DNA of 64,000 bases, from NCBI RefSeq assembly GCF_029395675.1, contig NZ_CP115184.1, positions 1,736,001-1,800,000 on the forward strand, written 5' to 3'. The notes under the pieces are model-generated. The model ran no database searches, was not told where the DNA came from, and saw only the letters and a program-made list of their open reading frames with translations. Source of the DNA: Janibacter cremeus. GTDB lineage: Bacteria; Actinomycetota; Actinomycetes; Actinomycetales; Dermatophilaceae. A program made the position numbers and the translations under genes. Shown here one piece after another: positions 27,167 through 36,353 of this stretch (within the stretch, counting starts at the first letter, position 1; every line of letters starts with the position of its first letter).

Positions 27167-28755
27167 TTCATCCCCGTCATCTTCATGGCGCGCAGGCCGG
27201 CGGTCAGTGCCTTGGCATAGGTCTGGTGGCTGATGCCGAAGGCGGGTGCGATCGGCATCACGTGCTGGGAGCTGACGGTCTGCGCCTCGGTGTACTTCAG
27301 GATCCCCTCGGCCCCGTGCCGCCGGCCCGTGCCCGAGTCCTTCATCCCGCCCATGGGCGCTCCCATGGAGGCCCACGCCGCGGCGTAGGACTCGTTGATG
27401 TTGACCGTGCCCGTGCGGATCCGCTCGGCGATGCGGCGACCCCGTCGCACGTCCGTGGTCCACACGGAGGAGTTGAGGCCGTACTCGGTGTCGTTGGCCA
27501 GGGCGATCGCGGCCTCGTCGTCGGCGACGCGGTAGATCGAGACGAGCGGACCGAAGGTCTCCTCGTCGCGGCAGGTCATGGCCGACGTCACCCCCTCGAG
27601 GACGGTGGGCTCGAAGACGTAGGGACCGACGTCGGGACGGTGCTTGCCGCCGGTGAGGACGCTCGCTCCCTTGGCCACCGCGTCCTCGAGGTGCTCGGTG
27701 ACCGTGTCGAGCTGGCTCTGGTTGACCAGCGAGCCCATGTCGTGGCCGTACTCGAGCGCGGTGCTCAGGGTCATCGCCCGGACGGCGGCGACGAAGCGCG
27801 GGACGAACTCCTCGGCGATGGCCTCGTGGACGAGGACCCGCTCGGTGGAGATGCACAGCTGGCCGGCGCTGGAGAAACAGCCCCGCACGGCACCCTCGAC
27901 GGCCTTGTCCAGGTCGGCGTCGTCAGCGACGTAGACGGAGTTCTTGCCGCCGAGCTCCATGCTGAAGGAGACGAGCCGCGCCGCCGCGGACTGCGCGACC
28001 CTGCGCCCCGTCGGGGTGGAGCCGGTGTAGCAGACGTAGTCGGCAGAGTCGACGATCGCCTGACCGGCCTCGGAGCCACGACCGAGGACCACCTGGAAGA
28101 GGCCCTCGGGCAGACCGGCCCGCACGAGCATCTCGACGGCCGCCAGCGCGGTGACCGAGCCCTGCTGGTCCGGGCGCAGCACGACGGCGTTGCCGGCCAT
28201 GAGGGCGGGCAGTGCGTCGGTGATCGCCAGGCTCAGCGGGTAGTTCCACGGCGAGACGACGCCGACGACGCCCTTGGGGTGGTGCAGCACGCGGGTGCGG
28301 GTCAGCAGCGGCAGGGCGCCCTGGACCCGCTGCGGCCGCAGGTGGGCCTGCGCGGTGCGCGCGTAGTAGCGCGCTGCCATGGCGGTGTCGGCGACCTCCT
28401 CGAAGGCCTGGTGCCGCGTCTTGCCCGACTCGAGCTGGACGAGGTCGAGCAGCTCGACCTGCTTGTCGAGGACGAGGTCGTGGAACCGCAGCAGGATGCG
28501 CGCCCGGTCGGCGAAGGAGGTGGTGGCCCACCGGGTCTGCGCGGCCCGGGCGGCGGCCACGGCACGGGCGACGTCCTGCGCGGTGGACATCGGCAGCGTC
28601 GCGATGGGACCACCGGTCATCGGCGAGGTCCTGGTGAAGGTCTGCGCCGTCGGCGACGCCACGACCCGGCTCGCGAGGCGGCGGGCCCGGCTCGGGTCGA
28701 CCGCGTAGGTCGCGGTGGGGTCCAGCTCTGGGTCAGCGATGGTCTCCGAGGTCAT
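27163..28755 (-). CDS. NAD(P)-dependent aldehyde dehydrogenase, succinate-semialdehyde dehydrogenase type
   Basis: Encodes 530 residues from the ATG at 28755. Aldehyde dehydrogenase landmarks: GVVGVVSPWNYPLSL, the general base Glu in SFSMELGGKNS, the nucleophile Cys in SSAGQLCISTERV, and ETFGPLVSIYRV. The closest type is the GabD2-like succinic semialdehyde dehydrogenases, assigned by resemblance only. The GMC gene overlaps its stop, so alcohol-to-aldehyde and aldehyde-to-acid activities may be coupled. TACCCT at 28767-28762 lies 6 nt before the ATG (leaderless type). Confidence 0.87.
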   Translation of the reverse strand: MTSETIADPELDPTATYAVDPSRARRLASRVVASPTAQTFTRTSPMTGGPIATLPMSTAQDVARAVAAARAAQTRWATTSFADRARILLRFHDLVLDKQVELLDLVQLESGKTRHQAFEEVADTAMAARYYARTAQAHLRPQRVQGALPLLTRTRVLHHPKGVVGVVSPWNYPLSLAITDALPALMAGNAVVLRPDQQGSVTALAAVEMLVRAGLPEGLFQVVLGRGSEAGQAIVDSADYVCYTGSTPTGRRVAQSAAARLVSFSMELGGKNSVYVADDADLDKAVEGAVRGCFSSAGQLCISTERVLVHEAIAEEFVPRFVAAVRAMTLSTALEYGHDMGSLVNQSQLDTVTEHLEDAVAKGASVLTGGKHRPDVGPYVFEPTVLEGVTSAMTCRDEETFGPLVSIYRVADDEAAIALANDTEYGLNSSVWTTDVRRGRRIAERIRTGTVNINESYAAAWASMGAPMGGMKDSGTGRRHGAEGILKYTEAQTVSSQHVMPIAPAFGISHQTYAKALTAGLRAMKMTGMK

Positions 28756-28887
28756 TACCCGAGGGTAGATCCAAGCGTCGGGGAAGACCACAGGTCGGCG
28801 CACACTGTGAGATGGTCCACCCGCTCACACCCCTCGAGGTGGCCGGGCCCGGCGCCCCGGGTGCGTGGGCACGGGCCCCGAAGGGGG

Positions 28888-30009
28888 TCAGCTCGGCTGG
28901 TGCGGCGCGACGACGACCTCGATGCGCTGCAGCTCCTTGACCTCGGTGTAGCCGGTCGTGGCCATGGCGCGGCGCAGGGCGCCGACGAGGTTGGTGGTGC
29001 CGTCGGCCGAGCGGCTGGGCCCGAAGAGGACCTCCTCCATGGGGGCGACGGACCCGACCTCCACGCGTGCCCCGCGCGGCAGCTCGGGGTGGTGTGCCTC
29101 GGCTCCCCAGTGGAAGCCCCGGCCCGGGGCCTCTGCGGAGCGCGCGAGCGCGGCGCCGAGCATCACCGCGTCGGCACCGCAGGCGATGGCCTTGACGATG
29201 TCACCGCTCGTGCCCAGACCGCCGTCGGCGATGACGTGGACGTAGCGGCCCCCGGACTCGTCGAGGTAGTCCCGGCGGGCGGCGGCGACGTCGGCGATGG
29301 AGGTGGCCATCGGGGCCTGGATGCCCAGGGCCTGGCGGGTGGTCGAGGCGGCCCCGCCACCGAAGCCGACGAGCACGCCGGCGGCACCGGTGCGCATCAG
29401 GTGCAGCGCGGCGGTGTAGGTCGCCGCGCCGCCGACGATGACCGGCACGTCGAGCTCGTAGATGAAGCGCTTGAGGTTCAGCGGCTCGCTGCGGCTGCTC
29501 ACGTGCTCGGCGGAGACCGTGGTGCCGCGGATGACGAAGAGGTCGACGCCGGCGTCGACCACGGTCTTCCAGTACTGCTGGGTGTTCTGCGGGCTGAGGG
29601 CCCCGGCGACGGTGACACCCGCCTGCCGGATCTCGTGCAGCCGCTCGGTGATCAGCTCCGGCACGATCGGCGCGGAGTAGATCTCCTGCATGCGGGCCGT
29701 CGCCCGGGCCGGGTCGAGCGCGGCGATCTCCGCCAGCAGCGGCTCCGGGTCCGCGTAGCGCGTCCACAGGCCCTCGAGGTCGAGGACCGGCAGCCCCCCG
29801 GCCTCACCGAAGGCGATCGCCGTGGTCGGGGACATCACGGAGTCCATCGGAGCGGCGATGACGGGCATCTCGAAGTGGTAGGCGTCGATCTGCCAGTCGA
29901 GGGAGACCTCCTGCGGATCGCGCGTGCGCCGGCTCGGCAGCACCGCGATGTCGTCGAAGGAGTAGGCCCTGCGGCCCCGCTTGGCTCGGCCGATCTCGAT
30001 CTCGTTCAC
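28888..30009 (-). CDS. guaB3: GuaB3 family IMP dehydrogenase-related protein
   Basis: Encodes 373 residues from a GTG at 30009. The TIM barrel is of the IMPDH/GMPR superfamily: MPVIAAPMDSVMSPTT, VIVGGAATYTAALHLMRTG, HVIADGGLGTSGDIVKAIAC and AVMLGAALARS. There is no CBS pair, and the loop that holds the catalytic Cys in IMPDH reads VIRGTTVSAEHVSS, without Cys; the only cysteine is in AIACGADAV. It is therefore not an ordinary IMPDH. Its role in actinobacteria is unsettled. TAGGGT at 30021-30016 is 6 nt before the GTG. Confidence 0.9.
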   Translation of the reverse strand: MNEIEIGRAKRGRRAYSFDDIAVLPSRRTRDPQEVSLDWQIDAYHFEMPVIAAPMDSVMSPTTAIAFGEAGGLPVLDLEGLWTRYADPEPLLAEIAALDPARATARMQEIYSAPIVPELITERLHEIRQAGVTVAGALSPQNTQQYWKTVVDAGVDLFVIRGTTVSAEHVSSRSEPLNLKRFIYELDVPVIVGGAATYTAALHLMRTGAAGVLVGFGGGAASTTRQALGIQAPMATSIADVAAARRDYLDESGGRYVHVIADGGLGTSGDIVKAIACGADAVMLGAALARSAEAPGRGFHWGAEAHHPELPRGARVEVGSVAPMEEVLFGPSRSADGTTNLVGALRRAMATTGYTEVKELQRIEVVVAPHQPS

Positions 30010-30185
30010 CCTGCCACCCTAGATGGGGGTCGGTGACGACGCGGACGAGGGCGCGGACGGGGTGCCGCTGCACACCCCGGTCGTGCCGGTGGTGTCGGGG
30101 GGTCCGGCCGCCACACCCCGGAATCGTCGGCCGCGCCCGGTCGTTGTCATCATGGAGGACGACCATCACCACGGAAGGACCAGGC

Positions 30186-30458
30186 ATGCCGAAGTTCAAG
30201 CGGGCGGCCGTCGTACTGACCGCCGTCGAGTCCGCGCGCCAGTGGGCGCACCAGAACCCCGACAAGGCCACCGGCTACATCGACAGGGCCACCGGCTTCA
30301 TCGACAAGCGCACCCACGGCAGGTACCACCGCCAGATCGGTGGCATCTCGAGCCAGGCGAAGAAGGCCCTGACCGGCCGGCAGGGTGTCTCCGGGCCGAC
30401 CGTGCCCGGCGAGACCACGAGCCGCACGGACCGCCCGTACCCGGACATGCGCGCCTGA
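30186..30458 (+). CDS. Small MT0933/Rv0909-like antitoxin-family protein
   Basis: Encodes 90 residues with a good ribosome-binding site (GAAGGA) upstream. The segment NPDKATGYIDRATGFIDKRT followed by HGRYHRQIGGISSQAKKAL matches the actinobacterial MT0933_antitox family, with its NPDK..ID..G.FID..T pattern. The C-terminal 30 residues are Ser/Thr/Pro-rich. The family name comes from proposed toxin-antitoxin pairs, but no toxin-like gene adjoins it: guaB3 is divergent on one side and a dipeptidase convergent on the other. Treat the antitoxin role as a label only. Confidence 0.75.
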   Translation: MPKFKRAAVVLTAVESARQWAHQNPDKATGYIDRATGFIDKRTHGRYHRQIGGISSQAKKALTGRQGVSGPTVPGETTSRTDRPYPDMRA

Positions 30459-31481
30459 TCAGACCTCGGTCGCCTCGAGGACGCGCAGCGCGTTGCCGTG
30501 CGCGAGGGCCGTGAGGTCGGCGCGGGACCAGCCGCGCTCGCCCAGCGCGGCGAGGAGCGCCGGGTAGGTCGAGACGTCCTCGAGGCCGACGGGCGTCTCG
30601 TCCACCCCGTCGTAGTCCGCACCGATGCCCACATGCTCGATGCCGACGACCTCACGCAGGTGCTCGAAGTGGGCGACGACGTGCTCGGTCGTGGCCACCG
30701 GGTCGGGCACGACGTCGGTGCGGCCCAGGTCCAGGTCGGCGCGCGCCTGGTTGACGAACTTCGGCACGACGTTGGCCATGACGATCCCGCCGTTGGCCGG
30801 GATCCGCTCGAGCACGTCGTCGGGGACGTTGCGCGGGTGGTCGCAGACCGCCCGGGCGCCGGAGTGGCTGAACATCACCGGCAGCCGCGTGGTGTCGAGG
30901 GCGTCGTGCATCGTCTCGGCGCTGACGTGGGAGAGGTCGACGACCATGCCGAGGTCGTTCATCGACCGCACGACCTCCCGACCGAAGTCGGTCAGGCCGC
31001 CGTGGACCCGCTCGTCCGTCGCCGAGTCCGCCCACTCGGTGTTGTCGTTGTGCGTCAGCGTCATGTAGCGGGCGCCCCTGTCCGCGAACGCGGCCAGCGT
31101 CTCCAGCGAGCCCGCGATCGAGTGCCCGCCCTCCATGCCGATCAGCGCGGCGTGCCGACCCTCGCCCCACGCCGAGCGGACGTCAGCGGCCCTGCGCGCC
31201 GGGACCATCTGCTCGTAGCGGGCGCACAGCGCCTCCACGAAGTCGATCTGCTCGTGGGTGGCGGCCACCGCCGCCTCCCCGGTGAACGAGCACGGCACCC
31301 ACACCGACCACAGCTGGGCGGCCAGGCCCCCTTCCCGCATCCGCGGCAGGTCGGTGTGCAGCTGAGGCTGGGGGTGGGCGATGTCGCAGGCGTCGAGATC
31401 GTAGGCGGCGAGCTCCCGGTGGTGCCAGGGCAGGTCGTTGTGGCCGTCGAGGACGCGGATGGGGGCGCTGCTCGTGCTCAT
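30459..31481 (-). CDS. Membrane dipeptidase-type M19 metallopeptidase
   Basis: Encodes 340 residues from the ATG at 31481 (a TTG four codons upstream is possible). Zinc ligands of the renal dipeptidase family are visible: DGHNDLPWH (HxD), GMEGGHSI (bridging Glu), [10 protein letters not shown] and [15 protein letters not shown] (two His), and GADYDGVDE (Asp). No signal peptide is seen, so the enzyme appears cytoplasmic. It hydrolyses dipeptides, possibly including D-residue or dehydro forms. It converges on the small antitoxin-like gene; the two stop codons are adjacent. Confidence 0.9.
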   Translation of the reverse strand: MSTSSAPIRVLDGHNDLPWHHRELAAYDLDACDIAHPQPQLHTDLPRMREGGLAAQLWSVWVPCSFTGEAAVAATHEQIDFVEALCARYEQMVPARRAADVRSAWGEGRHAALIGMEGGHSIAGSLETLAAFADRGARYMTLTHNDNTEWADSATDERVHGGLTDFGREVVRSMNDLGMVVDLSHVSAETMHDALDTTRLPVMFSHSGARAVCDHPRNVPDDVLERIPANGGIVMANVVPKFVNQARADLDLGRTDVVPDPVATTEHVVAHFEHLREVVGIEHVGIGADYDGVDETPVGLEDVSTYPALLAALGERGWSRADLTALAHGNALRVLEATEV

Positions 31482-31581
31482 CGCCCCAGTCAATCACCGG
31501 CCGGACGGAGGCGATCTCCTGAGGTGCGACGGGGGCGCCTCGAAGGGAGGCTGCCGCCCGGTGCGCGCGTACCGTGGCGTC

Positions 31582-32664
31582 ATGAGGGCGGACGGCGCAG
31601 GGGACGCACAGGGCCGCACCGCTTCGTGGGGCCGGCCACGGCGCATCGCGTGGCAGCTGTTCACCTCGACCGTGGCCGCGTCGTTCCGCCACCGGCTCAT
31701 GGGACTCGCGGCCGAGGCAGCCTTCTTCGCGATCCTGTCCCTCCCACCGCTGATCTTCGCACTCGCCGGCAGCATCGGGTTCTTCGTCAGCGCGCTCGAG
31801 GTGGCCCAGGTCGAGACGCTGCGCGACACCACCCTGAGCCTGGCCGGGCGGGTCCTGACCGACGAGAGCATCGAGACCGTGATCCGACCGACCATGGACG
31901 AGGTGCTCGAGGGTGGGCGCGTCGACGTCGTCTCCATCGGTTTCCTGCTCGCGCTGTGGTCCGGCTCGCGGGCCCTCAACGTCTTCGTGGACACGATCAC
32001 GATCCTCTACGGACTCGCCGGACGACGTGGCGTCATCCGCACCCGCGCGCTCTCGTTCGGGTTGTACGTCGTCGGTCTCGTGGTCGGCGTGATCGTGCTC
32101 CCGCTGGTCCTCGTCGGACCACGGATCATCGACTCGGTGCTCCCGGACCAGCTGCAGGTGGTGGCCACCCTCTACTGGCCCACCGTGATCGTGCTCAGCG
32201 TCGCGTTCCTCACCTCGCTCTACCACCTGTCCGTCCCCGTGCGGACCTCGTGGCGCCACGACGTCCCGGGAGCGAGTCTCGCCCTGCTGGTGTGGATCCT
32301 GGGCAGCTTCCTGCTGCGATGGGCCCTGCAGGGGGTCATCGGGGGCACCTCGATCTACGGCCCCCTGGCCGCGCCCATCGCGGTTCTCCTGTGGCTGTAC
32401 CTCACCGCCGTGGCGATCCTGATCGGCGCGGCACTGAATGCGGCGTGTGACCGCGTCTGGCCGGACTCCGAGACCGCCCGGGCGCGCGTGGAGCTCGTCC
32501 GCCGGCTACGCAGCGACGCCACCTCCCAACGGCTGCGCGACACCGTCAGCGCGGAGGACAGGCAGCAGCTCGAGCACCCCGACGACGTCGGTCCTGTCGG
32601 GGAGACGCCACAGCACGCTCCGCACACGACCCGCCCTGACGACCGGCGCCACGGCGACGGGTGA
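31582..32664 (+). CDS. YihY/BrkB family inner membrane protein
   Basis: Encodes 360 residues with six hydrophobic segments. Family landmarks are LAAEAAFFAILSLPPLIFAL, LWSGSRALNVFVDTITILYG, and GTSIYGPLAAPIAVLLWLYL followed by LTAVAILIGAALNAA. The C-terminal 60 residues are polar and charged. The family was once called ribonuclease BN by error; its real function is unknown and a transport role is proposed. TACCGT at 31570-31575 is 6 nt before the ATG (leaderless type). Confidence 0.88.
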   Translation: MRADGAGDAQGRTASWGRPRRIAWQLFTSTVAASFRHRLMGLAAEAAFFAILSLPPLIFALAGSIGFFVSALEVAQVETLRDTTLSLAGRVLTDESIETVIRPTMDEVLEGGRVDVVSIGFLLALWSGSRALNVFVDTITILYGLAGRRGVIRTRALSFGLYVVGLVVGVIVLPLVLVGPRIIDSVLPDQLQVVATLYWPTVIVLSVAFLTSLYHLSVPVRTSWRHDVPGASLALLVWILGSFLLRWALQGVIGGTSIYGPLAAPIAVLLWLYLTAVAILIGAALNAACDRVWPDSETARARVELVRRLRSDATSQRLRDTVSAEDRQQLEHPDDVGPVGETPQHAPHTTRPDDRRHGDG

Positions 32665-32710
32665 GGACGGGGCTGCTGCATCCCGGGACCCGCGCGGGCA
32701 TGCTGGGAGC

Positions 32711-33736
32711 ATGCGTCCCGGACCCCACAACGCGATCACCGACGTCCCGGGGGTGCGGGTCGGCCACGCCACCCGTGACGAGCCCGGCTGGCTGACCGGC
32801 ACGACGGTCGTCGCTCCCCCGCCCGGTACGTGCGCGGGCGTGGACGTGCGCGGGGGTGGTCCCGGGACCCGCGAGACGGACGCCCTCGCCCCGAGCAACC
32901 TCGTCGACGCGGTCGACGCGATCGTCCTCTCCGGCGGCAGCGCCTTCGGGCTGTCCACCGCGGACGGTGTCGTGCAGGCACTCGCCGACGAGGGACGGGG
33001 CTGGGCCGTCGGCGGCCCCGGGCAGGTCGTGCCGATCGTGCCTGCTGCCATCCTCTTCGACCTCGGGCGAGCCGGTGCGTGGCGCCACCACCCCGACGCG
33101 GCGGACGGCCGCGCGGCCTACCTCGCCGCCGCCCCCGGCCCCGTGGACGAAGGGGGCGTGGGCGCCGGCACGGGAGCCCGCGCCGGCGGCCTGCACGGGG
33201 GCATCGGCACCGCGAGCCTCGTCCTCGACTCGGGGGTGAGCGTCGGCGCCCTCGTGGCGGTCAACGCCGTGGGGTCCCCCCTTCGCCCCGACGGCCGGCT
33301 GCTCGGCGAGCCCCTCCTCGTCCCCGGCGAGGTGGACGTCCCGGACCCCGATCCCGCTGCCGTGCAACGCCACTGGGCTGCACGTCAGGCCGAGATGGAG
33401 GCCCTGCGGGCCGGGAGGGCGACGACCCTGGCCGTCGTCGCCACCGACGCCACGCTCGACAAGGCCGGGTGCACCGGTCTCGCCCGCGTCAGCCACGACG
33501 GCTTCGCCCGGGCACTCGCCCCCGTCCACACGGCCTTCGACGGGGACACGGTCTTCGCGCTGTCGACGCGGGAGCGGCCGGCCCCCACTCCCCCGGACCT
33601 CGTGGCGCTGCAGTCCGCTGCGGCCGACTGCGTCAGCCGGGCGATCGTGCGGGCGGTCCTGGCGTCCGGCACCGTCGACCGCACCTCCGACTGCGGCGCC
33701 GCCCTGCCCGGGTACCGGGACGCGATCGGGGCGTGA
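32711..33736 (+). CDS. P1 family peptidase (DmpA/ornithine acetyltransferase fold)
   Basis: Encodes 341 residues. Typical P1/S58 stretches: NAITDVPGVRVGH at the start, AIVLSGGSAFGLSTADGV, GAGTGARAGGLHGGIG, VNAVGSPL, and TDATLDKAGCTGLARVSHDG with TAFDGDTVFALST. Members self-cleave to form an N-terminal nucleophile aminopeptidase; the cleavage Ser/Thr is expected in the last third. CATGCT at 32699-32704 is 6 nt before the ATG, a weak leaderless-type -10. Its stop codon lies inside the left arm of a strong terminator. Confidence 0.88.
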   Translation: MRPGPHNAITDVPGVRVGHATRDEPGWLTGTTVVAPPPGTCAGVDVRGGGPGTRETDALAPSNLVDAVDAIVLSGGSAFGLSTADGVVQALADEGRGWAVGGPGQVVPIVPAAILFDLGRAGAWRHHPDAADGRAAYLAAAPGPVDEGGVGAGTGARAGGLHGGIGTASLVLDSGVSVGALVAVNAVGSPLRPDGRLLGEPLLVPGEVDVPDPDPAAVQRHWAARQAEMEALRAGRATTLAVVATDATLDKAGCTGLARVSHDGFARALAPVHTAFDGDTVFALSTRERPAPTPPDLVALQSAAADCVSRAIVRAVLASGTVDRTSDCGAALPGYRDAIGA

Positions 33737-33766
33737 CCACCGTGCGGTGACCACGCCCCGATCGCG
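33721..33766. terminator. Bidirectional terminator between P1 peptidase and guaB
   Basis: A perfect 15-bp stem (CGCGATCGGGGCGTG / CACGCCCCGATCGCG) with a 16-nt loop that itself contains a CACCG/CGGTG pair. It overlaps the peptidase stop codon and lies 13 nt from the guaB stop on the opposite strand. Confidence 0.85.
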
Positions 33767-33779
33767 GGCGGGCGGTGCC

Positions 33780-35399
<1,620 letters not shown>

Positions 35400-35515
35400 T
35401 TACCTTGCCGTCGCCCCTCGTTGGCCGAAATCTCCTTAGATTTGAGGTCAGTTAGTCGTCCAGGACGCGCGATGGGCGTGCGTCCTCGCACCGTCGTCAA
35501 GGGGAACCACGAGCC

Positions 35516-35818
35516 ATGGCACTTCACACGAATCCACGAGGTCCGGTCGCCGACCTGTGGGAGTGGCAGTACGAGGGCGTGTGCCGAGAGACCGGCAGCG
35601 AGTCCTTCTACCACCCCGACGGCGAGCGCGGAGCGGCTCGTCGCCTGCGCGACGCGGCAGCCAAGGAGATCTGCAGCACCTGCCCCGTCATCGACGCCTG
35701 CCGCGAGCACGCCCTGGCCATCCGCGAGCCCTTCGGGGTCTGGGGTGGCATGTCCGAGGACGAGCGCGCCGCCCTCCTCGCCGAGCGGGACGTGCGGCGG
35801 GCCGGGCTCGCCGGCTGA
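35516..35818 (+). CDS. whiB3: WhiB-family [4Fe-4S] regulator, WhiB3/WhiD type
   Basis: Encodes 100 residues. Four cluster cysteines occur as EGVCRE (C23), ICSTCP (C53, C56) and DACREH (C62), giving C-x29-C-x2-C-x5-C. The turn motif FGVWGGMSEDER follows. The N-terminal VADLWEWQYEGVC and FYHPDGERGAARRLRD align with WhiB3 of mycobacteria and WhiD of Streptomyces rather than WhiB1 or WhiB2. Such proteins bind the primary sigma factor and respond to redox or NO. The leader is long (about 200 bp to guaB) and contains an AT-rich patch with AAATC/GATTT (35428-35443). Confidence 0.9.
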   Translation: MALHTNPRGPVADLWEWQYEGVCRETGSESFYHPDGERGAARRLRDAAAKEICSTCPVIDACREHALAIREPFGVWGGMSEDERAALLAERDVRRAGLAG

Positions 35819-35836
35819 CCTGCACCGCCTGATCGC

Positions 35837-35872
35837 GCACCCCCGGGAGACACCGCATCCTCCCGGGGGTGC
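35837..35872 (+). terminator. Terminator after whiB3
   Basis: A perfect 13-bp stem (GCACCCCCGGGAG / CTCCCGGGGGTGC) with a 10-nt loop begins 18 nt after the whiB3 stop. It isolates whiB3 from the S4-domain gene, which has its own -10. Confidence 0.85.
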
Positions 35873-35934
35873 GTCATGTCGGGGCGCTCCCGCACGGTGG
35901 TCGCCCCGGTCACCACGGGACCTACGCTGGTGGG

Positions 35935-36180
35935 GTGACTTCCGCCGAGCCCGTCCACATCCGCGACGAGTCGATCCGCCTGGGCCAGCTCCTCAAGCTC
36001 GCCGGGCTGGTCGAGGACGGTGCGATGGCCCGTGCGGTCATCGCCAACGGGGAGGTGACCGTGGACGGTGAGGTCGAGACCCGCCGGGGCGCTCAGGTGA
36101 GCGCGGGCAGCGTCGTCGCCCACGCCGGTCAGCAGATCGAGGTCGTCACCGGGGAGCCGGAGGTCGACGTCCCCTGGTGA
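35935..36180 (+). CDS. S4-domain RNA-binding protein (YaaA-like)
   Basis: Encodes 81 residues from a GTG at 35935, essentially one S4 fold: SIRLGQLLKLAGLVEDG, then AMARAVIANGEVTVDGEVET. It resembles small RNA-binding S4 proteins of the YaaA/RqcP-like group; the target RNA is not evident. TACGCT at 35923-35928 is 6 nt before the GTG, and there is no Shine-Dalgarno site, so a leaderless mRNA is likely. Confidence 0.83.
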   Translation: MTSAEPVHIRDESIRLGQLLKLAGLVEDGAMARAVIANGEVTVDGEVETRRGAQVSAGSVVAHAGQQIEVVTGEPEVDVPW

Positions 36181-36186
36181 GCCGAT

Positions 36187-36212
36187 GGCGAAGGGGGGGA
36201 CCCCCCTTCGCC
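36187..36212. terminator. Hairpin after the S4-domain gene built from the CCCCTTCG motif
   Basis: GGCGAAGGGGG pairs with CCCCCTTCGCC across a 4-nt loop, starting 6 nt after the S4 gene stop. Both arms carry the octamer that is over-represented throughout the window. Probably a terminator before the nuclease gene; no U-run follows. Confidence 0.65.
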
Positions 36213-36353
36213 GTGTGCGTGCAGCCGTCGGGGGTGAACGTCCGGCGACGGCGCCGCGAACTCCTCGCCCTCCGGTGGCGAGATCACCACGGACGTGGTG
36301 GAGTCGCCCGGGGAGCGCGCCACGGGGGCCGGTCCCGCCGTCGAGGAGGGCAT

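Noticed and set aside
27142..30036. A 964-codon open frame opposite the aldehyde dehydrogenase and guaB3
   Set aside because: Shadow of genes with intact catalytic motifs on the minus strand.
30186..30458. Functional toxin-antitoxin pair
   Set aside because: Only the antitoxin-like protein is present; no adjacent toxin candidate on either strand.
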